A stretch of 64,000 nucleotides of DNA from Fodinibius halophilus (GTDB lineage: Bacteria > Bacteroidota > Rhodothermia > Balneolales > Balneolaceae), in NCBI RefSeq assembly GCF_011059105.1, contig NZ_JAALLS010000004.1, forward strand, positions 1-64,000, read 5' to 3'. How positions within the stretch are numbered: the stretch's first letter is position 1; each line of letters starts with the position of its first letter. The translations under genes and the position numbers were made by a program. Below the pieces are notes generated by a model, which was given only the letters and a program-made list of their open reading frames with translations, was not told the DNA's origin and did not search any database. This document shows, in pieces, positions 14,312 to 21,102 of the stretch.

Positions 14312-14576
14312 TTAAGGTAGTAGTTCTACCGGTGTTCTATACCCCAGCGATTTGTGGAGCCGGTTGTGGTTATAATCGTATTTCCATTGGGGAACTTTTT
14401 TCCTCACTTCGCCCAGTGTTTTAAATATATAAGCGTTTAGTAGCTCCGTCCGGATGCTACCGTTAAGCCTTTCGATGTAGGCCTTTAGCGTCGGTGAACC
14501 TGCTGGCATCCAAACCCCTTAAATCCTTTAAACTCCTGGTTCTCTGACAAGAAGAAAATAAAATCGGTTTCCATTA
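14312..14576 (-). pseudogene. IS3/IS481-type transposase remnant (C-terminal)
   Basis: The intact frame 14312-14509 encodes Pro-Ala-Gly-Ser-Pro-Thr-Leu-Lys-Ala-Tyr-Ile-Glu-Arg-Leu-Asn-Gly-Ser-Ile-Arg-Thr and ends Leu-His-Lys-Ser-Leu-Gly-Tyr-Arg-Thr-Pro. This is the end of a DDE integrase-core transposase, with the catalytic Glu in Tyr-Ile-Glu-Arg-Leu-Asn. Just upstream, in another frame, Glu-Asn-Gln-Glu-Phe-Lys-Gly-Phe looks like decayed sequence from before that motif, so there is a frameshift with an internal deletion. The first two-thirds with the two Asp residues are gone. No terminal inverted repeats were found. The copy is dead. Confidence 0.7.
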
Positions 14577-14667
14577 TTTTTTAATACCTTGTTACACCAC
14601 TACACCACTGTATTCTGATCTAGATCTTAGTAGATCAGAATTACCCCCCCCTTCCGTATCACTAAAA

Positions 14668-14711
14668 CCCGAAAGATTAAATTAAACATTTGTTAAATCT
14701 CGAAAGTTTAA
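14668..14711 (+). promoter_or_regulatory. CCCGAAA-TTTAA repeats upstream of Fic fusion
   Basis: CCCGAAAGATTAA (14668-14680) and CTCGAAAGTTTAA (14699-14711) lie 27-70 bp before the ATG at 14738. Three related copies follow the gene (16256, 16287, 16328). They could be operators for the N-terminal AbiEi-like domain of the encoded protein. Confidence 0.4.
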
Positions 14712-14737
14712 TAAATTATCTTAAAAAGGTAGCTTAA

Positions 14738-16222
14738 ATGGCGAATTTTTTAGATGACATGCCAGAAGTATTCGTATCCCATACGGATATTTCTTCCCAA
14801 GTATCGCAGGCTGTATCACGTGGTGAGCTTAAAAAACTTGGATCCCGTCTATATACAAAAAACCTGACGGACGATCCTGAGCTTATTGTCAAACGGCACT
14901 GGGTCGATCTGCTGTCCGAATACTACCCCGATGCACTAATTGCCGATCGAACGGCATTGGAAAACAAACCGGCGGAGGATGGATCAGTATTTATTGTTTC
15001 ATCCAAAAAGCGAATTACGGAAATTCCAGGCTTGATTATCAATCCGCGTAAAGGTCATGATCCCTTGGAAAGCGACCGTCCTTTTATCAATGGCCTCTAT
15101 ATTAGCTCCGAGCCTAGAGCTTATCTTGAAAACATGCGTCCTTCTCGAGCCCGCAAAGGATCCGTTCCAAGAACCCTTCGGCAAGAAGAGATGGAAGAGC
15201 GCCTGGACAAACTCTTTCGGCTTCGCGGGATCGACCATGTCAATAATATTCGAGACCGTGCCCGGGAACTTGCCCAACAGCTGGATATGCAAGAAGAATA
15301 TGAAAAACTTGACGATCTCATTGGCAGCTTGCAGGGTACTCGAAATGCTGACATCAAATCCGATGTTGGTAAAGCTCGGAAATCTCAAAAACCGTATGAT
15401 CCCAACCGTGTAGACCTATTCCTCAAACTTTTTGAAGACCTATCGGATTTTACTCCTCAAACTCGTTCAGCAACCAATCTTTCACAGGACGAAAGAGTAA
15501 ACCTCTCCTTCTTCGAAGCCTATTTTTCCAATTTTATTGAAGGAACGGAATTTGAAGTAGATGAGGCTGCGGATATCGTTTTTAACAATGCGATACCAGC
15601 TGAACGTCCAGAAGGTGCGCATGATGTAATGGGAACCTTTCGAATTGTTTCCAACTATTCAGAAATGGCAAAAACACCTGACGTATTTGAGGAATTCATT
15701 GCCATATTAAAAAGTCGACACTCCACCGTAATGGCATTAAGAAAAGACAAACAACCGGGTGAATTTAAGACCAAACTGAATGTGGCCGGTAGCACCCAGT
15801 TTGTGAAACCCGAGCTTGTCATGGCTACCTTGGAACGAGGATTCGAAATTTATCGCGGCTTGGAATATCCGTTTCAGAAAGCGGTATTTATGATGTTCCT
15901 GGTTAGTGAAGTACATCCTTTCACTGACGGTAATGGTCGGATAGCTCGCATCATGATGAATGCCGAGCTCGTTGCGGCTGATCAACAAAAAATAATTATC
16001 CCTACTGTTTACCGAAATAACTACCTGGCTGCATTAAAGGCCTTGACTCACAACCGGCAAGCAGATCCGTTAATTCGTACACTCGATTTTGGCCAAAAGT
16101 ATGCCCAATCAATCAATTGGAAAAGTTACGAAGAGGCTCGAACTCTGATAGAAACTACCAATGCCTTTATGGATCCGGCCGAAGCTGATCAGGAGGGTAT
16201 TCGGTTGCGCTTGCCCTCTTAG
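14738..16222 (+). CDS. AbiEi-like winged-helix domain fused to Fic domain
   Basis: Residues about 12-130 resemble type IV antitoxin AbiEi N-terminal domains. A helix-turn-helix with Val-Ser-Arg-Gly-Glu-Leu-Lys-Lys-Leu-Gly-Ser-Arg-Leu-Tyr is followed by His-Trp-Val-Asp-Leu-Leu and Pro-Asp-Ala-Leu-Ile-Ala-Asp-Arg-Thr-Ala-Leu. A helical linker (145-220) follows. The Fic domain has the inhibitory motif Ser264-Asn-Phe-Ile-Glu268-Gly and the active site His-Pro-Phe-Thr-Asp-Gly-Asn-Gly-Arg-Ile at 393-402. So a likely DNA-binding repressor domain and an autoinhibited AMP transferase share one chain of 494 residues. The GC content is higher than in the flanking DNA. It is flanked on both sides by CCCGAAA-type repeats. 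Possibly a one-gene toxin-antitoxin or phage-defence device; the target is unknown. Confidence 0.8.
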   Translation: MANFLDDMPEVFVSHTDISSQVSQAVSRGELKKLGSRLYTKNLTDDPELIVKRHWVDLLSEYYPDALIADRTALENKPAEDGSVFIVSSKKRITEIPGLIINPRKGHDPLESDRPFINGLYISSEPRAYLENMRPSRARKGSVPRTLRQEEMEERLDKLFRLRGIDHVNNIRDRARELAQQLDMQEEYEKLDDLIGSLQGTRNADIKSDVGKARKSQKPYDPNRVDLFLKLFEDLSDFTPQTRSATNLSQDERVNLSFFEAYFSNFIEGTEFEVDEAADIVFNNAIPAERPEGAHDVMGTFRIVSNYSEMAKTPDVFEEFIAILKSRHSTVMALRKDKQPGEFKTKLNVAGSTQFVKPELVMATLERGFEIYRGLEYPFQKAVFMMFLVSEVHPFTDGNGRIARIMMNAELVAADQQKIIIPTVYRNNYLAALKALTHNRQADPLIRTLDFGQKYAQSINWKSYEEARTLIETTNAFMDPAEADQEGIRLRLPS

Positions 16223-16255
16223 GCAAGAATAAATATCACTTTCCCCAATTTAAAT

Positions 16256-16338
16256 CCCGGAAATTAAAATTAATAGAACATTAAACCCCGAAAATTTAAA
16301 TTTATTCACTTGCATCAACTCTTAAACCCCGAATCTTA
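16256..16338 (+). repeat. Three CCCCGAAA-type repeats after Fic fusion
   Basis: CCCGGAAATTAA (16256-16267), CCCCGAAAATTTAA (from 16286) and CCCCGAATCTTA (from 16327) share the motif found twice upstream of the gene. Their presence on both flanks is unusual for a simple operator. Confidence 0.45.
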
Positions 16339-16411
16339 CACTTAAGAGATAATAGAAAAAACATCTAACCATAATTTTCGCAAACCCATAATAGGGTAAT
16401 CACAGAAGAGA

Positions 16412-16594
16412 GGGCTTTGCAAAACCTTTGATTTCGTCATTCTGAGCTTGTCGGAGAATCTCCAGTATCCATCTGCTGCCGTTGAAAGGGAGATCCTTCA
16501 TTACATTCAGGATCTCGGTTTTAAGGTTAATAACTGTATATGAGATGCTGAAACAAGTTCAGCATGACAAGATGTGACTAGTTTTGCAAAGCCC
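16412..16594. mobile_element. MITE-like palindromic element, about 183 bp
   Basis: Terminal perfect inverted repeats GGGCTTTGCAAAAC (16412-16425) and GTTTTGCAAAGCCC (16581-16594) enclose a second inverted pair. This inner pair is GTCATTCTGAGCTTGTC with GAATCTCC on the left, and GAGATGCTGAAACAAG with TTCAGCATGAC on the right. There is no ORF. Such 'GTCATGCTGAACTTG' palindromes are dispersed in several Bacteroidota genomes. It lies immediately upstream of, and reads into, the next gene. Confidence 0.7.
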
Positions 16595-17177
16595 CCTATT
16601 AGTAATAAGTTTCTCTCTAAATGGATGTAACGACCCTCAAGATGCTAATGAAGAAAACTTTACAAAAGCTATAAATAAATATTTACAAAGTGATCCAGTT
16701 ACTATTCCTGTAACATCTTTGGGCTTAAAGGGAGATTTTCCCCAGTTTATAGCGTACAAAAGTTCAGGTTATCAGAGACATTCAAATCAAATATCTAAAC
16801 TTAAAGAAGCAGGTATTATCCAAACCAAAGAAACTGTGACTGAAAAAAGGATTATGTTTGGGAGAACTAAAGAAATGTCAGGCTTAAAGCTTGAATTAAC
16901 CCCTAAGGGAGAAAAGGTTTTTAACTTAAAGAGCGGAGGATTTTTAACCAGATCCTATTTTAAAATTGCTGATTTGGAAGTTGGTGAGGTACTCAATTTT
17001 ACAATGCCTGAGGAAAGTCCGGTGGGTCCTAAATCTGTTACGGTGAAGTTTAAACCGAAGTTAAAAAATGTAGAACCCTGGGCTCATGAAATTCAAAGCC
17101 TCGATAGATATGAAAATGATAGAAAAGTAAGCCTTATTCTTACTAAAAAAGGTTGGGGCCACCACAGCCAGCTCTGA
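16584..17177 (+). CDS. Hypothetical lipoprotein, 5' end replaced by MITE
   Basis: The frame begins with a TTG inside the right terminal repeat of the MITE. Its first residues (Leu-Leu-Val-Ile-Ser-Phe-Ser-Leu-Asn-Gly-Cys) look like the hydrophobic core and lipobox of a lipoprotein signal, but the basic N-region and a proper ATG are missing. The mature part (about 180 residues) is soluble, with a repeated-helix start (Phe-Thr-Lys-Ala-Ile-Asn-Lys-Tyr-Leu) and a beta-rich C-terminal half. It ends Lys-Lys-Gly-Trp-Gly. I do not recognise a family. Probably inactivated or poorly expressed because the MITE sits in the signal sequence; alternatively the TTG is used. Confidence 0.5.
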   Translation: MQSPLLVISFSLNGCNDPQDANEENFTKAINKYLQSDPVTIPVTSLGLKGDFPQFIAYKSSGYQRHSNQISKLKEAGIIQTKETVTEKRIMFGRTKEMSGLKLELTPKGEKVFNLKSGGFLTRSYFKIADLEVGEVLNFTMPEESPVGPKSVTVKFKPKLKNVEPWAHEIQSLDRYENDRKVSLILTKKGWGHHSQL

Positions 17178-17279
17178 TAGTGATAGACTGCGAATAAATT
17201 CAAAAGCAGATTTCAAGAAAAGATTTCCAAAATCTAATTCAGGTGAGAAATGAGTCTAAGGCAGTCACATTTAACTGCT

Positions 17280-17336
17280 GGTACTCGTAAAGCCCTGTTA
17301 CTCTGTAAATAAATGAGTAACAGGGCTTTTTTATTT
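17280..17336 (+). terminator. Second 15-bp repeat copy with strong terminator
   Basis: GGTACTCGTAAAGCC at 17280-17294 repeats the sequence at 14022-14036. AAAGCCCTGTTACTC (17289-17303) pairs perfectly with GAGTAACAGGGCTTT (17315-17329), followed by a T-rich tract. It marks the right edge of the accessory island and may be the original chromosomal target's terminator. Confidence 0.65.
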
Positions 17337-17353
17337 TGATACTGATACGTACC

Positions 17354-17367
17354 ATACCGTTCGGTAT
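17354..17367. promoter_or_regulatory. Perfect palindrome ATACCGTTCGGTAT, operator candidate
   Basis: Fourteen bases of perfect dyad symmetry lie 26 bp before the Crp/Fnr start. The sequence looks like a TetR-type or Crp/Fnr operator. Its place between island terminator and gene supports promoter control. Confidence 0.4.
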
Positions 17368-17392
17368 ACCGATAAATAAGCTTCTTTCTTTT

Positions 17393-17959
17393 ATGGCCGA
17401 CCGTATTCACAACCTTAGCGAGTTTATTCAGCAGGATAAAGCCCAAGACCACTTTCAACAGGTAGAACAAGTCTTCAAGAAACGGAAATATGCAGCCGGA
17501 GATATGCTTATCTGTAACAGGGAGGTCTGCACTGAACTATTCTACCTGGAAGAAGGCTTAGTCCGCTGCAGTAACTTTGAGGATAACCGTACGCTTTGGT
17601 TCGAAATTGCCAATAACTTCTTCACTGTGCCTGACAGCTTTATGCATCAGTCCCCCTCCCATCAAGAAATAACCTGTCTGGAAGACAGTACCATCTATAC
17701 CCTTAAGCGCGAAAAGTTGCAACAACTGTGCAATAGTGATAACAATTGGGCCAACTGGTGGATTGAAGTACTGGAAAGAGAGTATTTAAAGCTGGAGTAT
17801 ATCTACCAGACCCTCATCTACAAAAGCGCCTCTGAGCGGTACCACGAATTGATCAGCGCTATTCCCAATATCGAAAACCGGATACCTCTTAAGTATATCT
17901 CCTCCTTTCTGGGAATCTCGCAGGTCTCACTCAGCCGAATACGTGCCGGCAAGCAGTAG
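17393..17959 (+). CDS. Crp/Fnr family transcription regulator
   Basis: I choose ATG 17393 (Met-Ala-Asp-Arg-Ile-His) rather than an upstream frame start that overlaps the promoter palindrome, giving 188 residues. An N-terminal cyclic-nucleotide-binding-like beta barrel (about 30-120, Phe-Tyr-Leu-Glu-Glu-Gly-Leu-Val-Arg) is followed by a dimer helix and a short C-terminal HTH (Leu-Lys-Tyr-Ile-Ser-Ser-Phe-Leu-Gly-Ile-Ser-Gln-Val-Ser-Leu-Ser-Arg-Ile-Arg). No Fnr-type cysteine cluster and no clear cAMP-binding Arg-Ser pair are visible, so the ligand is unknown. It is followed by a membrane protein and a flavin monooxygenase on the same strand and may control them. Confidence 0.75.
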   Translation: MADRIHNLSEFIQQDKAQDHFQQVEQVFKKRKYAAGDMLICNREVCTELFYLEEGLVRCSNFEDNRTLWFEIANNFFTVPDSFMHQSPSHQEITCLEDSTIYTLKREKLQQLCNSDNNWANWWIEVLEREYLKLEYIYQTLIYKSASERYHELISAIPNIENRIPLKYISSFLGISQVSLSRIRAGKQ

Positions 17960-18034
17960 TTTTTAACAAATGTTAAGGAAGTTGTTTGGAGAATGCTTCA
18001 CCTTTGCGGTGAATTAACACTGAACAAACTTCCC

Positions 18035-18580
18035 ATGACTGATACCACGATTGCAATCCCTAAAATACTCCATGAATTCCACGGAAAAACGGCTACCCCT
18101 TGGAATATTACTGCCACCTATCTTGCCGGAACCATAGCAGCAGCCACCACCTTTTGGGTTATTCCCCCGGAACTTTCATTCTGGCCACAGCTGCTGCTTT
18201 TACTGTTAGCGCTGGATATCGGGGGCGGCGTGGTCGCCAATTTTAGTCGCGGCACAACCCGGTATCATGCAAAGCGTCCTACACTTCGACTGTTTTTCAT
18301 TGCCCCGCTTCACCTTCTTCACCCGGCTATTCTCATTTATCTCTTCCCGAATCACATACTTTTTGTTGGGTGTAATACCACTTTCATCATACTCGCTGCT
18401 TACTTGGTCAACTACCTCAAACGATATGAGACACAAAGGACCACTGCCGCTATCCTACTGTTATCAGCAATTGCCCTTAACTTCTTATTCTCAGAAGCCC
18501 TTCTATTGCTTTCATTCTTGATGATACTGTTTGCCATCAAACTGATACTGGCGTATGGGGTTCGTTGGAAATCAAAATAA
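18035..18580 (+). CDS. Multi-pass membrane protein
   Basis: I choose ATG 18035 (Met-Thr-Asp-Thr-Thr), giving about 181 residues; a longer reading from 17993 is possible. Hydrophobic segments lie at about 27-43, 49-66, 86-105, 110-125 and 136-170. Conserved-looking polar features are few: an Asp-Ile-Gly-Gly-Gly and a Tyr-His-Ala-Lys-Arg-Pro-Thr loop. I do not recognise the family with confidence. It lies between a Crp/Fnr gene and a TetX-like enzyme, with a 28-bp gap to the latter, so an operon is likely. Confidence 0.6.
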   Translation: MTDTTIAIPKILHEFHGKTATPWNITATYLAGTIAAATTFWVIPPELSFWPQLLLLLLALDIGGGVVANFSRGTTRYHAKRPTLRLFFIAPLHLLHPAILIYLFPNHILFVGCNTTFIILAAYLVNYLKRYETQRTTAAILLLSAIALNFLFSEALLLLSFLMILFAIKLILAYGVRWKSK

Positions 18581-18608
18581 TATTCAATTAACCAGAGACT
18601 CATCCCAC

Positions 18609-19760
18609 GTGCAAAACATAGATATATTAATAGTAGGAGCCGGTGTAGCGGGGCTGACCTGTGCCGGACTGTTAGCCAAACACGGATTACATCCTCAAAT
18701 CATTGAACGGGATACTGAAGAACATTTCAATACCACGGGCTACATGCTTGGGCTATATCCCCTGGGCGGACGTGTGCTTAACACTCTTGATGCCCGGGAC
18801 CAATATCACGATAACAGTATACAGATGGAGACCTATGAAGCACATCATGCTGATGGGCGGCTCATTAGATCCTATCCCCTGACCTTTATCAACAAAAAGT
18901 ATGGCTCGTATCGCAGTATTACTCGTCAAAAGCTGATTGATATTTTACTGGATAACGTGCCCCCTGAAACGATCCATTTTGATACCACCATTACAAACTT
19001 GGTGCAAGATAATGGCAAAGTCACAGTTACCTTTTCTGATAACCACCGCAAACAGTCCGATCTTGTTATTATAGCAGACGGACTTCATTCTAAAAGTCGA
19101 ACTCACCTGTTAGATGAACGTGAATACAGCTACTTCCATACCGGCTGGGGCGGCTGGGTAGGCTGGCTAAATGAAGCACCTATAACTGCATACAAAGAAT
19201 ACTGGGGACCAGGATCATTCCTTGGCATCTATCCCGTACAAAATAAAATTGGTGTCTTCTTGGGCGGTCCCCTAGAGGAACTCAAAGAAAAAGGAGTGCA
19301 AAATTTTGCTGACGAAGTATATCAAACTATCTCTTCCGATTTTGATCTGCCGAATCACGCATTACAAGCCGTTCGTAGCACTCCCGATCCCTTCTTTTGG
19401 GATTTCCATGACTGCCAAACCGATACCTGGCACAAAAGAAACGTAGTACTTTTAGGTGATGCTGCCACGGGATTCTTACCAACAGCAGGCGTCGGAGCCT
19501 CTATGGCGATGGACTCTGCCGCTGCTCTGGCCGATGAACTTTCCCGCGTCGATAAGCACCATATTCCATATGGACTCAATCTTTTTACCCAACGGCAAAA
19601 AAAGCGGGTAGAAGCAGCACAAGCCGATTCGCGCAAGCTGGCAAAAATGATGTTTATTAAATCATCATTGCTTTCGAAAGTCAGAAACAACCTGCTCCCC
19701 CTGTACAGTATGCAGCAAATTCTTTCTGATTTAAGTAAAGTGATGGAGGGTAAATCCTAA
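18609..19760 (+). CDS. FAD-dependent monooxygenase (TetX/PHBH-like)
   Basis: A GTG at 18609 puts the dinucleotide-binding strand (Asp-Ile-Leu-Ile-Val-Gly-Ala-Gly-Val-Ala-Gly-Leu) near the N-terminus as in the family, giving 383 residues. An ATG at 18555 would add 18 residues and overlap the previous gene. The DG motif (Ile-Ala-Asp-Gly-Leu-His-Ser-Lys-Ser-Arg) and GD motif (Leu-Leu-Gly-Asp-Ala-Ala-Thr-Gly-Phe-Leu-Pro-Thr-Ala-Gly-Val-Gly) of class A flavin monooxygenases are clear. Such enzymes hydroxylate aromatic or polyketide substrates with NAD(P)H and O2, and TetX is one member. The substrate is not readable from sequence. Resistance to tetracycline should not be assumed. Confidence 0.85.
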   Translation: MQNIDILIVGAGVAGLTCAGLLAKHGLHPQIIERDTEEHFNTTGYMLGLYPLGGRVLNTLDARDQYHDNSIQMETYEAHHADGRLIRSYPLTFINKKYGSYRSITRQKLIDILLDNVPPETIHFDTTITNLVQDNGKVTVTFSDNHRKQSDLVIIADGLHSKSRTHLLDEREYSYFHTGWGGWVGWLNEAPITAYKEYWGPGSFLGIYPVQNKIGVFLGGPLEELKEKGVQNFADEVYQTISSDFDLPNHALQAVRSTPDPFFWDFHDCQTDTWHKRNVVLLGDAATGFLPTAGVGASMAMDSAAALADELSRVDKHHIPYGLNLFTQRQKKRVEAAQADSRKLAKMMFIKSSLLSKVRNNLLPLYSMQQILSDLSKVMEGKS

Positions 19761-19827
19761 CAGAACTTCTCATCAACTATTGGATCTTGTAGTTCCACTT
19801 TCAAATAACAACTACACCTCTTACATT

Positions 19828-19843
19828 ATGTACAAACATACAT
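19828..19843. promoter_or_regulatory. LexA-box-like operator of lexA
   Basis: ATGTAC-AAAC-ATACAT, one mismatch from the perfect palindrome ATGTAC-N4-GTACAT found at 21054. It lies 13 bp before the lexA start, fitting autorepression. Confidence 0.55.
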
Positions 19844-19855
19844 ATACTATTGATT

Positions 19856-20497
19856 ATGGAAGACCTGACCCCCAAACAGCAGCAGTTTTACCAAAGCCTG
19901 GTATCTTTTTTCCAGAAGCACTTGCGCTTGCCCAGTCACCGCGAGGCTGCTGAGCTCAATGGCTTTAAGTCGGCCAACAGCTCGGTACAGTACCATCAGG
20001 CGCTGGTTGACAAAGGCTATCTCAAGAAAGACGGTTCCGAAAATTATACCTTTACCTCTCCCCTCGATGTTTGGCCGGGCAATACCCCATCCTCTTCGTC
20101 CATTCCTGTGCTGGGAGAAATTACCGCCGGGGCCATGCAAGAAGCTATTGAATCGGATATGGGAGAGCTTACCTTTGAATATCTCTTTCCCAATACGGAT
20201 AACATCTTTGCCCTGCGCGTAAAAGGAATGAGCATGAAAAACCTGGATATTACGGATGGAGACTTTGTACTGCTTTCCAAAACGGAGATCCGTGATGGAG
20301 ATGTGGGAGCCGTACTGTATAACGATGAGACTACCCTCAAACGCATCTACAAAGAAAATGATAGCCTACGACTGGAGCCCGCCAATCCTGAATTTGAAGA
20401 TATTATTATCGAACCGGAAGAAGCGGAAGAGGTGCGTATTCTCGGCAAGTATGTGGGGCATATGAATGAGCAGGGGATTTTCAAATCGCCGTATTAA
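19856..20497 (+). CDS. lexA: LexA SOS repressor
   Basis: I choose ATG 19856 (Met-Glu-Asp-Leu-Thr-Pro-Lys-Gln-Gln). The N-terminal winged helix (1-65) resembles LexA (Leu-Pro-Ser-His-Arg-Glu-Ala-Ala, Asn-Ser-Ser-Val-Gln-Tyr-His). The self-cleavage site is Ala91-Gly92, the catalytic Ser126 lies in Val-Lys-Gly-Met-Ser-Met, and Lys162 in Thr-Thr-Leu-Lys-Arg. At 213 residues the length is normal. RecA filaments trigger its cleavage and the SOS response. An ATGTAC-type palindrome overlaps its promoter and a better copy serves the Y-family polymerase 1.2 kb downstream, so the two genes form an SOS module. Confidence 0.85.
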   Translation: MEDLTPKQQQFYQSLVSFFQKHLRLPSHREAAELNGFKSANSSVQYHQALVDKGYLKKDGSENYTFTSPLDVWPGNTPSSSSIPVLGEITAGAMQEAIESDMGELTFEYLFPNTDNIFALRVKGMSMKNLDITDGDFVLLSKTEIRDGDVGAVLYNDETTLKRIYKENDSLRLEPANPEFEDIIIEPEEAEEVRILGKYVGHMNEQGIFKSPY

Positions 20498-20707
20498 AGA
20501 CAAGCAGGATACAAGTTTCAGGAGACAAGATGCAGGATAATTAGGAATTGGTGTGATGAGTGAGGTTGGATATTGGAGGTTAGAAGCTGGACAGTTGGAA
20601 GTTGGAGGCTACGTTGGATGCGGGAGGCTCTCGGTCGGCGGTTGTCCGTCATCTAATACTTTACACTTAAAACTTGATCAACTGACAAACTGTGAACTGT
20701 AAACTGA

Positions 20708-21016
20708 TCACTGAAGTAGCATGCCGGCTTCCTCATATACCAGATACCACCCTACCTTACGCGTATCAAAAACGATATCCAAGTACCGGTCGTCGTGGGT
20801 CTGCAGGGTAATATGAATCTGCTTGTGGCCATGTCCGGTGGGTTCTTCATGGCATTTTCGCACCTTTTGTACTTTATGTACCTGTCCATTTCGACGTAAT
20901 ATCTTTACCGGCTGCAATCGCCGGGTAATATCCCGCTCCTTATCCGCAAAGGATGCCACCGTTGTTATTACGATCAGTGGTTCCGGCTCGGTCTGTTTGT
21001 TATTACGGTCCCCCAT
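20708..21016 (-). CDS. Small SOS-linked hypothetical protein, partner of Y-family polymerase
   Basis: The 102-residue protein has a strand-rich C-terminal half with Val-Lys-Ile-Leu-Arg-Arg-Asn-Gly-Gln-Val-His-Lys-Val and Arg-Tyr-Leu-Asp-Ile-Val-Phe-Asp-Thr-Arg-Lys-Val-Gly-Trp-Tyr-Leu-Val. This resembles short proteins (DUF6504-like) commonly beside DinB-type genes. The function is unknown. It is divergent from the polymerase gene and their 86-bp intergenic gap contains a perfect LexA-box-like palindrome, so both are probably SOS-induced together. The intergenic stretch 20498-20707 between lexA and this gene has G-rich, low-complexity repeats and no gene. Confidence 0.6.
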   Translation of the reverse strand: MGDRNNKQTEPEPLIVITTVASFADKERDITRRLQPVKILRRNGQVHKVQKVRKCHEEPTGHGHKQIHITLQTHDDRYLDIVFDTRKVGWYLVYEEAGMLLQ

Positions 21017-21053
21017 TGCTCACACCTTTCATTCTATTTGCCAATTTTATATT

Positions 21054-21069
21054 ATGTACATACGTACAT
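21054..21069. promoter_or_regulatory. LexA-box-like palindrome shared by divergent genes
   Basis: ATGTAC-ATAC-GTACAT has perfect 6-bp arms. It sits 38 bp upstream of one start and 34 bp upstream of the other start, matching the lexA operator with one mismatch. Confidence 0.6.
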
Positions 21070-21102
21070 ATAAGTTACATCATTGATCGACTCATTGTCA
21101 AC

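Noticed and set aside
17993-18034. Longer N-terminus for the membrane protein
   Set aside because: The added 14 residues hold no signal-like feature and start inside the leader; ATG 18035 is better placed.
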